Assembly: GCA_037133495.1 (NCBI GenBank)
Contig: JBAXOA010000055.1
Span: 1-26,374 of the forward strand
Length of the DNA stretch: 26,374 bases
Direction of reading: 5' to 3'
DNA from: JAAFHB01 sp037133495
GTDB lineage: Bacteria; Bacteroidota; Bacteroidia; Bacteroidales; Prolixibacteraceae
Under the pieces are notes generated by a model that saw nothing but the letters and a program-made list of their open reading frames with translations, had not been told where the DNA came from and made no database searches. A program made the position numbers and the translations under genes. Shown here one piece after another: positions 1 through 6,918 of this stretch (position 1 is the stretch's first letter; every line of letters begins with the position of its first letter).

Positions 1-228
1 CAGGTAAGTGCTGCACAGGTTGCATTAGCATGGGTAGTTGCACAGCCCGGGGTAACCAGCGTAATTATTGGTGCAAAAAATCGCGCGCAGCTGCTGGATA
101 ATATAGGTTCTGTCAACTTGAAATTAAGCGACGGGGATTTACAAAAATTAAATCAGGTAAGCCAAATGTCTGTTGAATATCCTGCTTGGATGGTTAACAG
201 ACAATTGCAGGGCCGGTTTCCTGGATGA
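1..228 (+). CDS. Aldo/keto reductase, C-terminal fragment (5' end outside window)
   Basis: Frame 1 is open from the first base to a TGA at 226-228, giving the last 75 residues of a protein whose start lies upstream. The fragment shows the C-terminal signature of NADPH-dependent aldo/keto reductases: an AQVALAWV helix, then V-I-I-G-A-K-N-R-A-Q-L, the segment that normally binds the 2'-phosphate of NADPH, then a D-N-I-G helix and the closing LSDGDLQKLNQVS helix. The ending YPAWMVNRQ resembles the YakC/Tas-like branch. The substrate cannot be read from this part. A probable terminator follows 26 bases after the stop, so the gene is likely not co-transcribed with the ATP synthase block. Confidence 0.85.
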   Translation, partial: QVSAAQVALAWVVAQPGVTSVIIGAKNRAQLLDNIGSVNLKLSDGDLQKLNQVSQMSVEYPAWMVNRQLQGRFPG

Positions 229-253
229 TTGAATTAAAAGCATTATAAAAACC

Positions 254-282
254 AAATGGGAGGGACAATTTTCTCATTTTTT
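254..282 (+). terminator. Probable rho-independent terminator after the aldo/keto reductase
   Basis: Bases 254-263 (AAATGGGAGG) can pair with 70-79 of the 200 block (270-279, TTTCTCATTT region) in a stem of about ten pairs including three G-U wobbles, with a six-base loop, followed by a T tract to 282. It lies 26 bases past the reductase stop. The stem is weak because of the wobbles. Confidence 0.45.
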
Positions 283-285
283 GAT

Positions 286-293
286 TACCTTTA
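286..293 (+). promoter_or_regulatory. Weak -7 box candidate (TACCTTTA) for the cytidylate kinase-like/ATP synthase block
   Basis: Matches seven of eight bases of the Bacteroidota -7 consensus TAnnTTTG, differing only in the last base. It lies 28 bases before the ATG at 322, right after the candidate terminator. No TTTG at the usual -33 distance was seen, so this is tentative. Confidence 0.25.
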
Positions 294-321
294 GAACTGG
301 AATATTCAAATCTCACATATT

Positions 322-1011
322 ATGGATAATCTACTTCTAAAATACATGAATGAGCGGATCAAACATTCGGCAAGAGTAGTGCTTGACCCGGGGCCGGTGA
401 TTACCATCTCGAGAGAATGTGGTTGTTCTGCAAGCTTAGTGGCCGAAAAGCTTACCGAAAAAATCAATAAAAAAATTAATGACCCGGCAAAAGATTGGAA
501 GTGGATTAGTAAAGAGATTCTCAATCTTGCTTCTGAAGAATTAGAAATTGATCCGGAGCAAATCAGAAAATTACTGAGTGGAGAAGAAAAAAATTTTCTG
601 GATGAAATAGCTTCTTCTTTTGCAAACAAATATTATATATATGATGCGAAAATAAAAAAAGTAATCGAACATGTGATCATGAGTTTTGCCGTTCGTGGCC
701 GGGTTATTATTGTTGGAAGAGGGAGTGAAGTGATTTCGCATGCCATTCCGCGTTCGCTTCATATTAAACTTTTTGCGCCTCTTAACTGGAGGATTGGAGC
801 TATCAGTAATCGTTATGGCATTTCAACCGAAGAAGCGAAACAAAGAATTATCAAAGTTGATAATAATCGTTCGAAATTAAGAAATCTTTACATCGATAAA
901 AATGATGCTCCAACTTTCTACGATATCGAATTCAACTCCGCGAAATTCAGTAATGATGAGATTGTAAAAACCATATTGAAAATTGCGAAATCCAGATCAC
1001 TATTAAATTAA
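322..1011 (+). CDS. Cytidylate kinase-like family protein
   Basis: A 229-residue protein of the cytidylate kinase-like family (Cytidylate_kin2). Seen: the N-terminal beta strand and nucleotide-binding turn V-I-T-I-S-R-E-C-G-C-S-A (26-37), the central strand V-I-I-V-G-R-G-S-E (128-136), the H-I-K-L-F-A-P strand (147-153) and a basic helix with A-K-Q-R-I-I-K-V-D-N-N-R (172-183). Family members normally carry S-R-E-Y-G-S-G-G at the first turn; here GSGG is replaced by GCSA, so phosphate binding may differ. True CMP kinase activity is unproven for most of this family. The gene starts at an ATG 28 bases after a weak -7 box and ends 28 bases before the AtpZ-like gene on the same strand, so it probably leads the ATP synthase transcript. 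Confidence 0.8.
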   Translation: MDNLLLKYMNERIKHSARVVLDPGPVITISRECGCSASLVAEKLTEKINKKINDPAKDWKWISKEILNLASEELEIDPEQIRKLLSGEEKNFLDEIASSFANKYYIYDAKIKKVIEHVIMSFAVRGRVIIVGRGSEVISHAIPRSLHIKLFAPLNWRIGAISNRYGISTEEAKQRIIKVDNNRSKLRNLYIDKNDAPTFYDIEFNSAKFSNDEIVKTILKIAKSRSLLN

Positions 1012-1039
1012 TTAAGCAAATTATTAAATATTTACAGGA

Positions 1040-1264
1040 ATGAGCGGTGACGATCATGGTAAAAAAGACTTTTTAAATGAATACGCGAAGTATTCAAGTC
1101 TTCTGATTCAAATGATAATAATTGCTGCGGCAGGTGTGTTGGGGGGCATTCAATTAGATAAATGGCTAAAAATAAAAGGCCCTGTATTTACGGTTGGTCT
1201 TACTGTTGTTATGTCTGCAGTCGCGGTTTATCATCTTTTTAATACCTTGCTGAAAAAAAAATAA
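1040..1264 (+). CDS. AtpZ/AtpI-family small membrane protein
   Basis: A 74-residue protein with two predicted membrane helices (about 19-39 and 48-69) joined by a short loop containing G-G-I-Q-L-D-K-W-L (35-43), the glycine plus LDKW pattern of the AtpZ/AtpI group that stands at the head of many atp operons. Members of this group are thought to help c-ring assembly or divalent cation supply to the F1Fo ATP synthase; the biochemical role in Bacteroidota is not settled. It begins 28 bases after the cytidylate kinase-like gene and is 27 bases from the next membrane protein gene. Charged, soluble N-terminus (residues 1-15) and a lysine-rich C-terminus are typical. Confidence 0.82.
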   Translation: MSGDDHGKKDFLNEYAKYSSLLIQMIIIAAAGVLGGIQLDKWLKIKGPVFTVGLTVVMSAVAVYHLFNTLLKKK

Positions 1265-1291
1265 TAACTAAAGGATAAAAAACATATAAAT

Positions 1292-1690
1292 ATGATTAAA
1301 ACAACCCGGAGTTTTCTCGTTAAAATAATAATATTCACAGTAATTATTTTCGGTATCACAGCTGCTTTATTCTCAACATTATTTAAAAATTATACTTTAG
1401 GCTCCTACCCTTATCTAATCCTGCTGATTGCGACAGTTACAACAATTGGTCATTTGTTGATTATTCGGGCCTCAGAAAAGAATGCAATGAAATTTACAAC
1501 GGCATTCATGGCTTCAGTAACCTTTAAATTGATGGCATATCTTTTTTTTATGCTAATCTATTTAGTGATTGACCATTCGCAAGTTATTTCCTTCGTACTG
1601 ACTTTCATGTCATTATATGTTGCATTTACTATTTTTGAAGTCATTCAAGTACTGAACTTCATTAAAAAATATTCAAAAATAAGTTTGTGA
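1292..1690 (+). CDS. Four-helix membrane protein in the AtpI position
   Basis: A 132-residue hydrophobic protein with four likely membrane helices (roughly 8-30, 40-60, 68-92 and 96-122) and a basic C-terminal tail. I do not recognise a specific sequence motif. The size, the four helices and the place between an AtpZ-like gene and atpB match the UncI/AtpI accessory protein of other bacteria, which assists assembly of the c ring; that assignment is from context. The stop at 1688-1690 overlaps the region of a strong promoter match for atpB, so the atp structural genes may be transcribed both through this gene and from that site. Confidence 0.7.
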   Translation: MIKTTRSFLVKIIIFTVIIFGITAALFSTLFKNYTLGSYPYLILLIATVTTIGHLLIIRASEKNAMKFTTAFMASVTFKLMAYLFFMLIYLVIDHSQVISFVLTFMSLYVAFTIFEVIQVLNFIKKYSKISL

Positions 1691-1713
1691 TATGGACAAT
1701 TTGCCTACTTTTG
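1684..1713 (+). promoter_or_regulatory. Internal promoter candidate before atpB
   Basis: TTTG at 1684-1687 and TACTTTTG at 1706-1713 are separated by 18 bases, an exact match to both the -33 TTTG and -7 TAnnTTTG elements of the Bacteroidota primary sigma factor within the accepted spacing. A transcript would start near 1718-1720, about ten bases before the atpB ATG at 1730. This is the only site in the window where I found both elements. Confidence 0.5.
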
Positions 1714-1729
1714 TGTCCAAATTACCGAA

Positions 1730-2818
1730 ATGATAAGAAGTTTAGCATCTTTATTCCTGGTTATATTTGCACTTTCAGCAAGCCCGAAGTTACTCCAAGC
1801 TAACGAGGAACATGCTGTCAGTGACACTATTTCCCCGAAGAAATTCAATACAGGAGATCTTATTTTCAATCATATAAAGGACAGTTATGAGTGGCATATC
1901 GCTACCGTAGGCCATACGCATATTTCAATTCCCCTTCCGGTCATTATTTACAGTGAAACATCAGGATTTCACAGGTTTATGTCTGGAAAATTTCATCATG
2001 GAACTGAGGAATACCAAGGTTTTCATGTTGCTGCTGAAGGCAAATATCAACGTAAAATAGTTGAATTGATGCCCGACGGCACAGAGGTAAAGCCTTGGGA
2101 TTTCTCGATTACAAAAAATGTTACATCGCTGTTTATCAGCATCTTTATTATATTATTTATCTTTCTGTCTGTTGCGAAAAGATATCGTGAAAATTTCGCC
2201 AGAGCGCCTAAAGGGCTTCAAAGCTGGGTAGAGCCAATCGTAGTTTTTATTAGCGACGATATTGCCAAACCATCAATTGGAAAAGAAAAATACCAAAGAT
2301 ATCTCCCCTATTTACTGACTATATTCTTTTTTATTTTCATCAATAACCTGATGGGACTCGTTCCTTTTTTTCCGGGAGGAGCTAATCTGACGGGCGATAT
2401 TTCTGTGACGCTTGTACTTGCTATTTTCACCTTTGTGATTACAAGCCTGAGCGGATCTCGTGATTATTGGGTTCATTTAGTGAATGCGCCGGGAATTCCT
2501 TTGTGGCTCAAACTGCCACTGCCATTAATGCCCATTGTCGAAATTATGGGAGTTTTTATTAAGCCTTTTGTTCTGACAATTCGTTTATTCGCTAATATAA
2601 CCGCAGGTCATATTGTTGCTCTAGGATTTTACAGTCTGATCTTTATATTCGCAGAGAAAAGTCCTGTTGCAGGATATGGAATTTCAGTTATTTCAATCGC
2701 GTTTACAGTGTTTATGGGTATTTTAGAGTTGTTGGTCGCCTTCATTCAAGCCTACGTATTTACTTTGTTATCTGCGCTTTATATTGGCTTGGCGCTTGAA
2801 ACGCATTCAAAACATTAA
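1730..2818 (+). CDS. atpB: ATP synthase F0 subunit a, with secreted N-terminal extension
   Basis: Proton channel subunit of the membrane sector. Length 362 residues, against about 270 for E. coli. The N-terminus looks like a cleavable signal peptide (basic MIRS, hydrophobic core, possible cut after L-L-Q-A at 21-24). It is followed by roughly 105 residues of periplasmic sequence rich in His, with E-W-H at 54-56 and IPLPVIIYS at 67-75, before the first membrane helix near 131-149. The family signature is clear: the essential Arg of T-I-R-L-F-A-N (R285, equivalent to E. coli R210), followed by ITAGH, and the final helix with E-L-L-V-A-F-I-Q-A-Y-V-F (333-344). The start is an ATG about ten bases after the expected transcript start. 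First of eight contiguous ATP synthase structural genes. Confidence 0.96.
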   Translation: MIRSLASLFLVIFALSASPKLLQANEEHAVSDTISPKKFNTGDLIFNHIKDSYEWHIATVGHTHISIPLPVIIYSETSGFHRFMSGKFHHGTEEYQGFHVAAEGKYQRKIVELMPDGTEVKPWDFSITKNVTSLFISIFIILFIFLSVAKRYRENFARAPKGLQSWVEPIVVFISDDIAKPSIGKEKYQRYLPYLLTIFFFIFINNLMGLVPFFPGGANLTGDISVTLVLAIFTFVITSLSGSRDYWVHLVNAPGIPLWLKLPLPLMPIVEIMGVFIKPFVLTIRLFANITAGHIVALGFYSLIFIFAEKSPVAGYGISVISIAFTVFMGILELLVAFIQAYVFTLLSALYIGLALETHSKH

Positions 2819-2916
2819 TAGATTTAACAAAAAATACAGTTCATTATAACATTATTGAACCAGAAAAGAAACAGATTATATAACAAAACAATTTAATTAT
2901 TTTAATATTAATTCGT

Positions 2917-3174
2917 ATGATAACATTAGCTGTAATTTTACAAGTAGCTGCAAATATGGCGATTGCAAAAATGGGTGCAGGAATAGGAGCCGGACTGGCC
3001 GCAATAGGTGCAGGCATTGGAATTGGTAATATTGGTGGCTCAGCTGTCGAGGCAATTGCACGCCAACCTGAGGCAGTAGGTGATATTCGTTCAAACATGA
3101 TTGTTGCGGCAGCATTAATTGAAGGAGTTGCATTCTTCGCAATTGTTATCTGTTTTTTGATTATTTTCGTATAA
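2917..3174 (+). CDS. atpE: ATP synthase F0 subunit c
   Basis: An 85-residue two-helix proteolipid that forms the rotor ring. The glycine-rich first helix (G20-G41) is followed by the polar loop A-R-Q-P-E-A (48-53) and the second helix with the ion-binding Glu at position 69 (A-L-I-E-G-V-A). The residues that make a sodium site in Na+ ATP synthases (Gln in helix 1, and Ser-Thr right after the Glu) are replaced here by Ile36 and Gly70-Val71, so the ring should carry protons. It is preceded by a 98-base, very A+T-rich leader and followed by a small hairpin, both of which could favour the high copy number needed for subunit c. Confidence 0.97.
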   Translation: MITLAVILQVAANMAIAKMGAGIGAGLAAIGAGIGIGNIGGSAVEAIARQPEAVGDIRSNMIVAAALIEGVAFFAIVICFLIIFV

Positions 3175-3187
3175 TCATCTCATTTAA

Positions 3188-3207
3188 TGGCTATTATTAA
3201 ATAGCTA
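3188..3207 (+). other. Small hairpin between atpE and atpF
   Basis: Bases 3190-3195 (GCTATT) pair perfectly with 3200-3205 (AATAGC) around the loop ATTA, and two further pairs (one G-U) extend the stem to about eight. No T tract follows, so it is not a typical terminator; a role in processing or stabilising the atpE part of the mRNA is an inference. Confidence 0.35.
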
Positions 3208-3250
3208 AAACTTTGGTATCAGGTTCTTTTACCATTAAAAATTTATCACT

Positions 3251-3745
3251 ATGGGATTAGTAATGCCGGATTTCGGGTTGTTTTTTTGGATGTTAGTGTC
3301 CTTTTCCATTTTATTATTTGTGCTCAAAAGATTTGCATGGGGCCCTATTTTAAAAGCACTCTCCGATCGCGAAAAATCGATTGAAGAGGCATTGAAATCT
3401 GCCGAAAATGCAAAAGAGGAGATGATAAATCTGCAATCAGGAAACGAAAAAATCTTGAAAAAGGCAATTTTTGAGCGGGAAAAAATTGTAAAAGAAGCCC
3501 GTGAACTAAAGGATTCCATTATTCGGGATGCCAGAAACGAAGCCTCGATTGAAGCCAATAAAGTAATGGAACATGCCAAAGCCGCAATCGAACGCGAACG
3601 CATTGCAGCAATCAGTGATATTAAAAGCCTGATTGCAAATTTTTCTATTGAAATTGCTGAAAAAATATTGAAGGAAAAATTGGCTGATGAAAGCAGGCAA
3701 AAAGAGCTGATCCAAACTTACATCGATCAGATCAACCTCAATTAA
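3251..3745 (+). CDS. atpF: ATP synthase F0 subunit b
   Basis: A 164-residue stator subunit. Seen: one N-terminal membrane helix (about residues 6-26, M-P-D-F-G-L-F-F-W typical of the family start), then W-G-P-I-L-K-A-L (30-37) and a long, highly charged helix to the C-terminus with the heptad-like pattern expected for the right-handed coiled coil of the peripheral stalk. Only one b gene is present, so the stalk should be a homodimer rather than a b/b' pair. A second ATG at codon 5 is a possible alternative start. It is followed after only 11 bases by atpH. Confidence 0.94.
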   Translation: MGLVMPDFGLFFWMLVSFSILLFVLKRFAWGPILKALSDREKSIEEALKSAENAKEEMINLQSGNEKILKKAIFEREKIVKEARELKDSIIRDARNEASIEANKVMEHAKAAIERERIAAISDIKSLIANFSIEIAEKILKEKLADESRQKELIQTYIDQINLN

Positions 3746-3756
3746 TCAGACTTAAA

Positions 3757-4302
3757 ATGGACGAAAGTAAAATCGCGGTCAGGTATGCGAAAGCATTATT
3801 AAGTTTAGCCAAGGAAAAGGAAGTAGCGGAATTGGTGAAAATCGATATAGAAACTATTTTTCACCTTTTCGAAACTTATCCAAGGTTTAATCAAGTGCTT
3901 GGAAGTCCGGTAATAAGAATTAATGAGAAGCGGGATTTATTTAAGAATGTTTTTTCAGACAGCTTGAATACAATGACTTACTCCTTTCTTATGCTTCTTC
4001 TTACGAATCAGCGTGAAGCTTATTTAAAAGATATTTCAAGAAATTTTCTGGAGTCATATCGCAAAGAAGCAGGCTACAAAGCAGCGAATCTGATAAGTGC
4101 AATTGAGATAAACCAGGCAACTGTTGAGCAATTCAGAACTTTCATCCGGAAGCATTTTAATTCGGAAGTGGATTTAACTTGTGCAACCGATACTAATCTG
4201 ATAGGTGGTTTTGTATTACAAGTCGAAGACCAACAAATCGATGCGAGCGTTGCGGCAAAATTGAAGAAGCTCAAAAGGGAACTTTTGGTAAGTCAAATAT
4301 AA
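3757..4302 (+). CDS. atpH: ATP synthase F1 subunit delta
   Basis: A 181-residue subunit linking the b stalk to the top of the alpha3beta3 head. The N-terminal six-helix domain begins with the family pattern I-A-V-R-Y-A-K-A-L (6-14) and includes N-Q-V-L-G-S-P-V-I (45-53); the C-terminal domain carries D-x-x-L-I-G-G-F-V-L-Q-V (145-156) and the final R-E-L-L helix. Length and domain order are normal. It lies between atpF and atpA with short spacing on both sides (11 and 35 bases), consistent with one transcript. Confidence 0.94.
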   Translation: MDESKIAVRYAKALLSLAKEKEVAELVKIDIETIFHLFETYPRFNQVLGSPVIRINEKRDLFKNVFSDSLNTMTYSFLMLLLTNQREAYLKDISRNFLESYRKEAGYKAANLISAIEINQATVEQFRTFIRKHFNSEVDLTCATDTNLIGGFVLQVEDQQIDASVAAKLKKLKRELLVSQI

Positions 4303-4337
4303 AATACAAAGAATAAATACAATTAAATGTTGATATT

Positions 4338-5918
4338 ATGGCTGGAATAAAACCCGCTGAAGTTTCCGAAATTCTTAAAAAACAGTTATCTGGTTTCAAA
4401 GGTGAAGCCGAATATGCAGAAATTGGAACTGTACTGCAAGTAGGTGACGGTATTGCACGCGTTTACGGTTTGTCAAATATTCAGTCAAACGAAATGGTTG
4501 AGTTCAGCTCGGGGGTAATGGGCATCGTTTTAAACCTCGAGGAAGATAACGTCGGTTGTGTTTTATTAGGTTCATCAGAAAAAATAAAAGAAGGCGACCA
4601 TGTTAAAAGAACCAACAAAATTGCATCTATCAATGTTGGCGAAGGCTTGCTTGGACGCGTAATCAATACGCTTGGTCAGCCTCTTGATGGTAAAGGACCA
4701 ATTACAGGTGAGCTTTTTGAACTTCCCTTGGAGCGAAAAGCGCCTGGAGTAATTTATCGTCAACCGGTAAATGAACCACTGCAAACCGGTATCAAAGCAA
4801 TTGACGCGATGATCCCGATTGGTCGTGGACAGCGTGAATTGATCATTGGAGACAGACAGACAGGAAAAACTGCCATTGCAATTGATGCAATTATCAATCA
4901 GAAAGAATTTTATGAAAACGGGGAACCTGTTTATTGCATCTATGTCGCCATAGGACAAAAAGGGTCAACCGTTGCAAATATTGCCAAAACCCTTGAGGAG
5001 CACGGAGCGATGCCTTACACGGTAATCGTAATGTCAACAGCCTCCGATCCTGCGGCTTTACAATTTTATGCGCCTTTTGCAGGTGCTGCCATAGGTGAAT
5101 TTTTCAGAGACACAGGTCGTTCAGCACTGATTGTATATGACGATTTATCAAAACAAGCAGTTGCTTACCGCGAAGTTTCGTTGTTGCTGCGTCGTCCGCC
5201 AGGTCGTGAAGCCTATCCGGGTGATGTATTCTACCTTCACTCCCGCTTACTCGAACGTGCAGCAAAAATAAATACAACCGAAGAGGTTGCAAAACAAATG
5301 AATGATGTGCCAGATTCTATCAGACATCTGATCAGAGGTGGTGGTTCATTAACAGCGCTTCCGATTATTGAGACTCAAGACGGCGACGTTTCTGCTTATA
5401 TACCTACTAATGTCATCTCGATTACGGACGGACAGATTTTCCTTGAGTCAAATTTATTTAACGCAGGAATCAGGCCCGCAATAAATGTAGGCATTTCGGT
5501 ATCCCGCGTAGGTGGAAATGCCCAGATTAAAGCGATGAAAAAAGTTGCGGGTACTCTTAAAATAGCACAGGCAGAATTCCGTGAACTCGAGGCATTTTCT
5601 AAATTCAGTTCAGATTTGGATCCTGCAACTAAAGCTGTTATTGAAAAGGGAGTTCGTAATGTTGAAATTCTTAAACAACATCAATTTTCTCCTGTAAAAG
5701 TCGAGAAGCAAATTGCTATCCTGTACTGTGGAACCAAAGGTTTATTGACTAATGTCCCCAGGCATCTGATTCAGGAGTTTGAAATTGAATTTCTGGAAGT
5801 GTTGGATGCAAAATACAAAACCACGCTCGATTCTTTAAGAAAAGGTACAATCAGTACTATTGAAACAGATATCCTTGAAGCTGTTGCTTCGGAAGTTGCT
5901 GCAAAATATACTGTTTAG
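4338..5918 (+). CDS. atpA: ATP synthase F1 subunit alpha
   Basis: Non-catalytic nucleotide-binding subunit, 526 residues. Walker A G-D-R-Q-T-G-K-T at 171-178, the Q-K-G-S-T-V segment (207-212), the D-D-L-S-K-Q-A-V-A-Y-R-E-V-S block (268-281) and the family signature P-A-I-N-V-G-I-S-V-S at 380-389, with the arginine finger R390 that reaches into the beta catalytic site. The stretch between 311 and 336 is about seven residues longer than in E. coli alpha. The C-terminal domain is complete. The start ATG gives the usual M-A-G-I-K-P-A-E-V-S-E-I-L N-terminus that contacts delta. Confidence 0.98.
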   Translation: MAGIKPAEVSEILKKQLSGFKGEAEYAEIGTVLQVGDGIARVYGLSNIQSNEMVEFSSGVMGIVLNLEEDNVGCVLLGSSEKIKEGDHVKRTNKIASINVGEGLLGRVINTLGQPLDGKGPITGELFELPLERKAPGVIYRQPVNEPLQTGIKAIDAMIPIGRGQRELIIGDRQTGKTAIAIDAIINQKEFYENGEPVYCIYVAIGQKGSTVANIAKTLEEHGAMPYTVIVMSTASDPAALQFYAPFAGAAIGEFFRDTGRSALIVYDDLSKQAVAYREVSLLLRRPPGREAYPGDVFYLHSRLLERAAKINTTEEVAKQMNDVPDSIRHLIRGGGSLTALPIIETQDGDVSAYIPTNVISITDGQIFLESNLFNAGIRPAINVGISVSRVGGNAQIKAMKKVAGTLKIAQAEFRELEAFSKFSSDLDPATKAVIEKGVRNVEILKQHQFSPVKVEKQIAILYCGTKGLLTNVPRHLIQEFEIEFLEVLDAKYKTTLDSLRKGTISTIETDILEAVASEVAAKYTV

Positions 5919-5958
5919 GAACTTTATCATAAAAATAAGCGACAGATAAATTCAGAGA

Positions 5959-6852
5959 ATGGCTAATTTAAAAGACATAAGGACAAGGATAGTATCGGTG
6001 AAATCGACACAGCAGGTGACAAGCGCCATGAAAATGGTTTCTGCCGCCAAGCTGCGAAAAGCACAGGATGCTATTATACAGATGCGACCTTATGCCGATA
6101 AACTAAATGAAATACTGATTAATGTTAGTCGAAATCTTGATTCAGCCGTAGACAATAAATATGCGGAACGAAAGAATACAGAACGCATTCTAATTGTTGC
6201 AATAACCTCAAACAGAGGTCTTTGCGGTGGATTCAACTCGAATGTCATCAAGAAAACCACTGAACTGGTCACTCAAACATTCAAAGGATATTCGAACCGG
6301 TCTAAGGTTGATGTCGTTGCTATCGGTAAAAAAGCAGTTGACGGACTTAAATCCAAAGGGATCAAAGTAACCCGGAGTTATGTTGATCTTTATGACAAGT
6401 TTAGTTTTGCAGCAGTAACCGAAATTTCACAATGGATAATGGACACCTATGCCGAAGGTGGTTATGATCATGTTGAACTGGTTTATAACCAATTTAAAAA
6501 TGCGGCTATCCAAAATCTTGTTAATGAACAATTTTTACCTGTTGAAATAGCTCAAAGCGGTGAAGTAAAAACAAGCAAGGGAGGATTTCAGCCGGCATAT
6601 ATTTTTGAACCTTCAATGGAGGAAATTGCGGGCAAGATAATTCCCCAATCGCTGAAGATTCAGTTTTATAAAGCAATACTTGATTCAATAGCTTCCGAAC
6701 ATGGAGCACGCATGACCGCGATGCATAAAGCGACCGATAATGCCTTTGAATTAATACGCGAGTTAAAATTAACATACAACAAGGCCCGTCAAGCCTCAAT
6801 TACCAATGAAATATTGGAAATTGTAAGTGGCGCCAATGCAATGAAAAGCTAG
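5959..6852 (+). CDS. atpG: ATP synthase F1 subunit gamma
   Basis: Central rotor shaft, 297 residues. The N-terminal helix shows the hallmark T-Q-Q-V-T-S-A-M-K-M-V-S-A-A-K-L-R-K-A (17-35), and the C-terminal helix ends with N-K-A-R-Q-A-S-I-T-N-E-I-L-E-I-V-S-G-A-N-A; these two form the coiled coil inside the head. The middle Rossmann-like part has the usual T-S-N-R-G-L-C-G-G-F-N-S (83-94). Located 40 bases after atpA and 66 bases before atpD. Confidence 0.97.
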   Translation: MANLKDIRTRIVSVKSTQQVTSAMKMVSAAKLRKAQDAIIQMRPYADKLNEILINVSRNLDSAVDNKYAERKNTERILIVAITSNRGLCGGFNSNVIKKTTELVTQTFKGYSNRSKVDVVAIGKKAVDGLKSKGIKVTRSYVDLYDKFSFAAVTEISQWIMDTYAEGGYDHVELVYNQFKNAAIQNLVNEQFLPVEIAQSGEVKTSKGGFQPAYIFEPSMEEIAGKIIPQSLKIQFYKAILDSIASEHGARMTAMHKATDNAFELIRELKLTYNKARQASITNEILEIVSGANAMKS

Positions 6853-6918
6853 TGTCTGTTATATATTTTCAATCATTAGTTATAAAATCAGATTTAAAAT
6901 TCAATAAAATAAAGAGAT

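Noticed and set aside
2844..3142. Antisense ORFs over atpE
   Set aside because: They mirror the glycine- and alanine-rich codons of subunit c and show no protein-like features of their own.
2917..3174. Sodium-dependent ATP synthase
   Set aside because: Subunit c lacks the Gln and Ser-Thr ligands of known Na+ sites; Ile36, Gly70 and Val71 occupy these places, so an H+ enzyme is expected.
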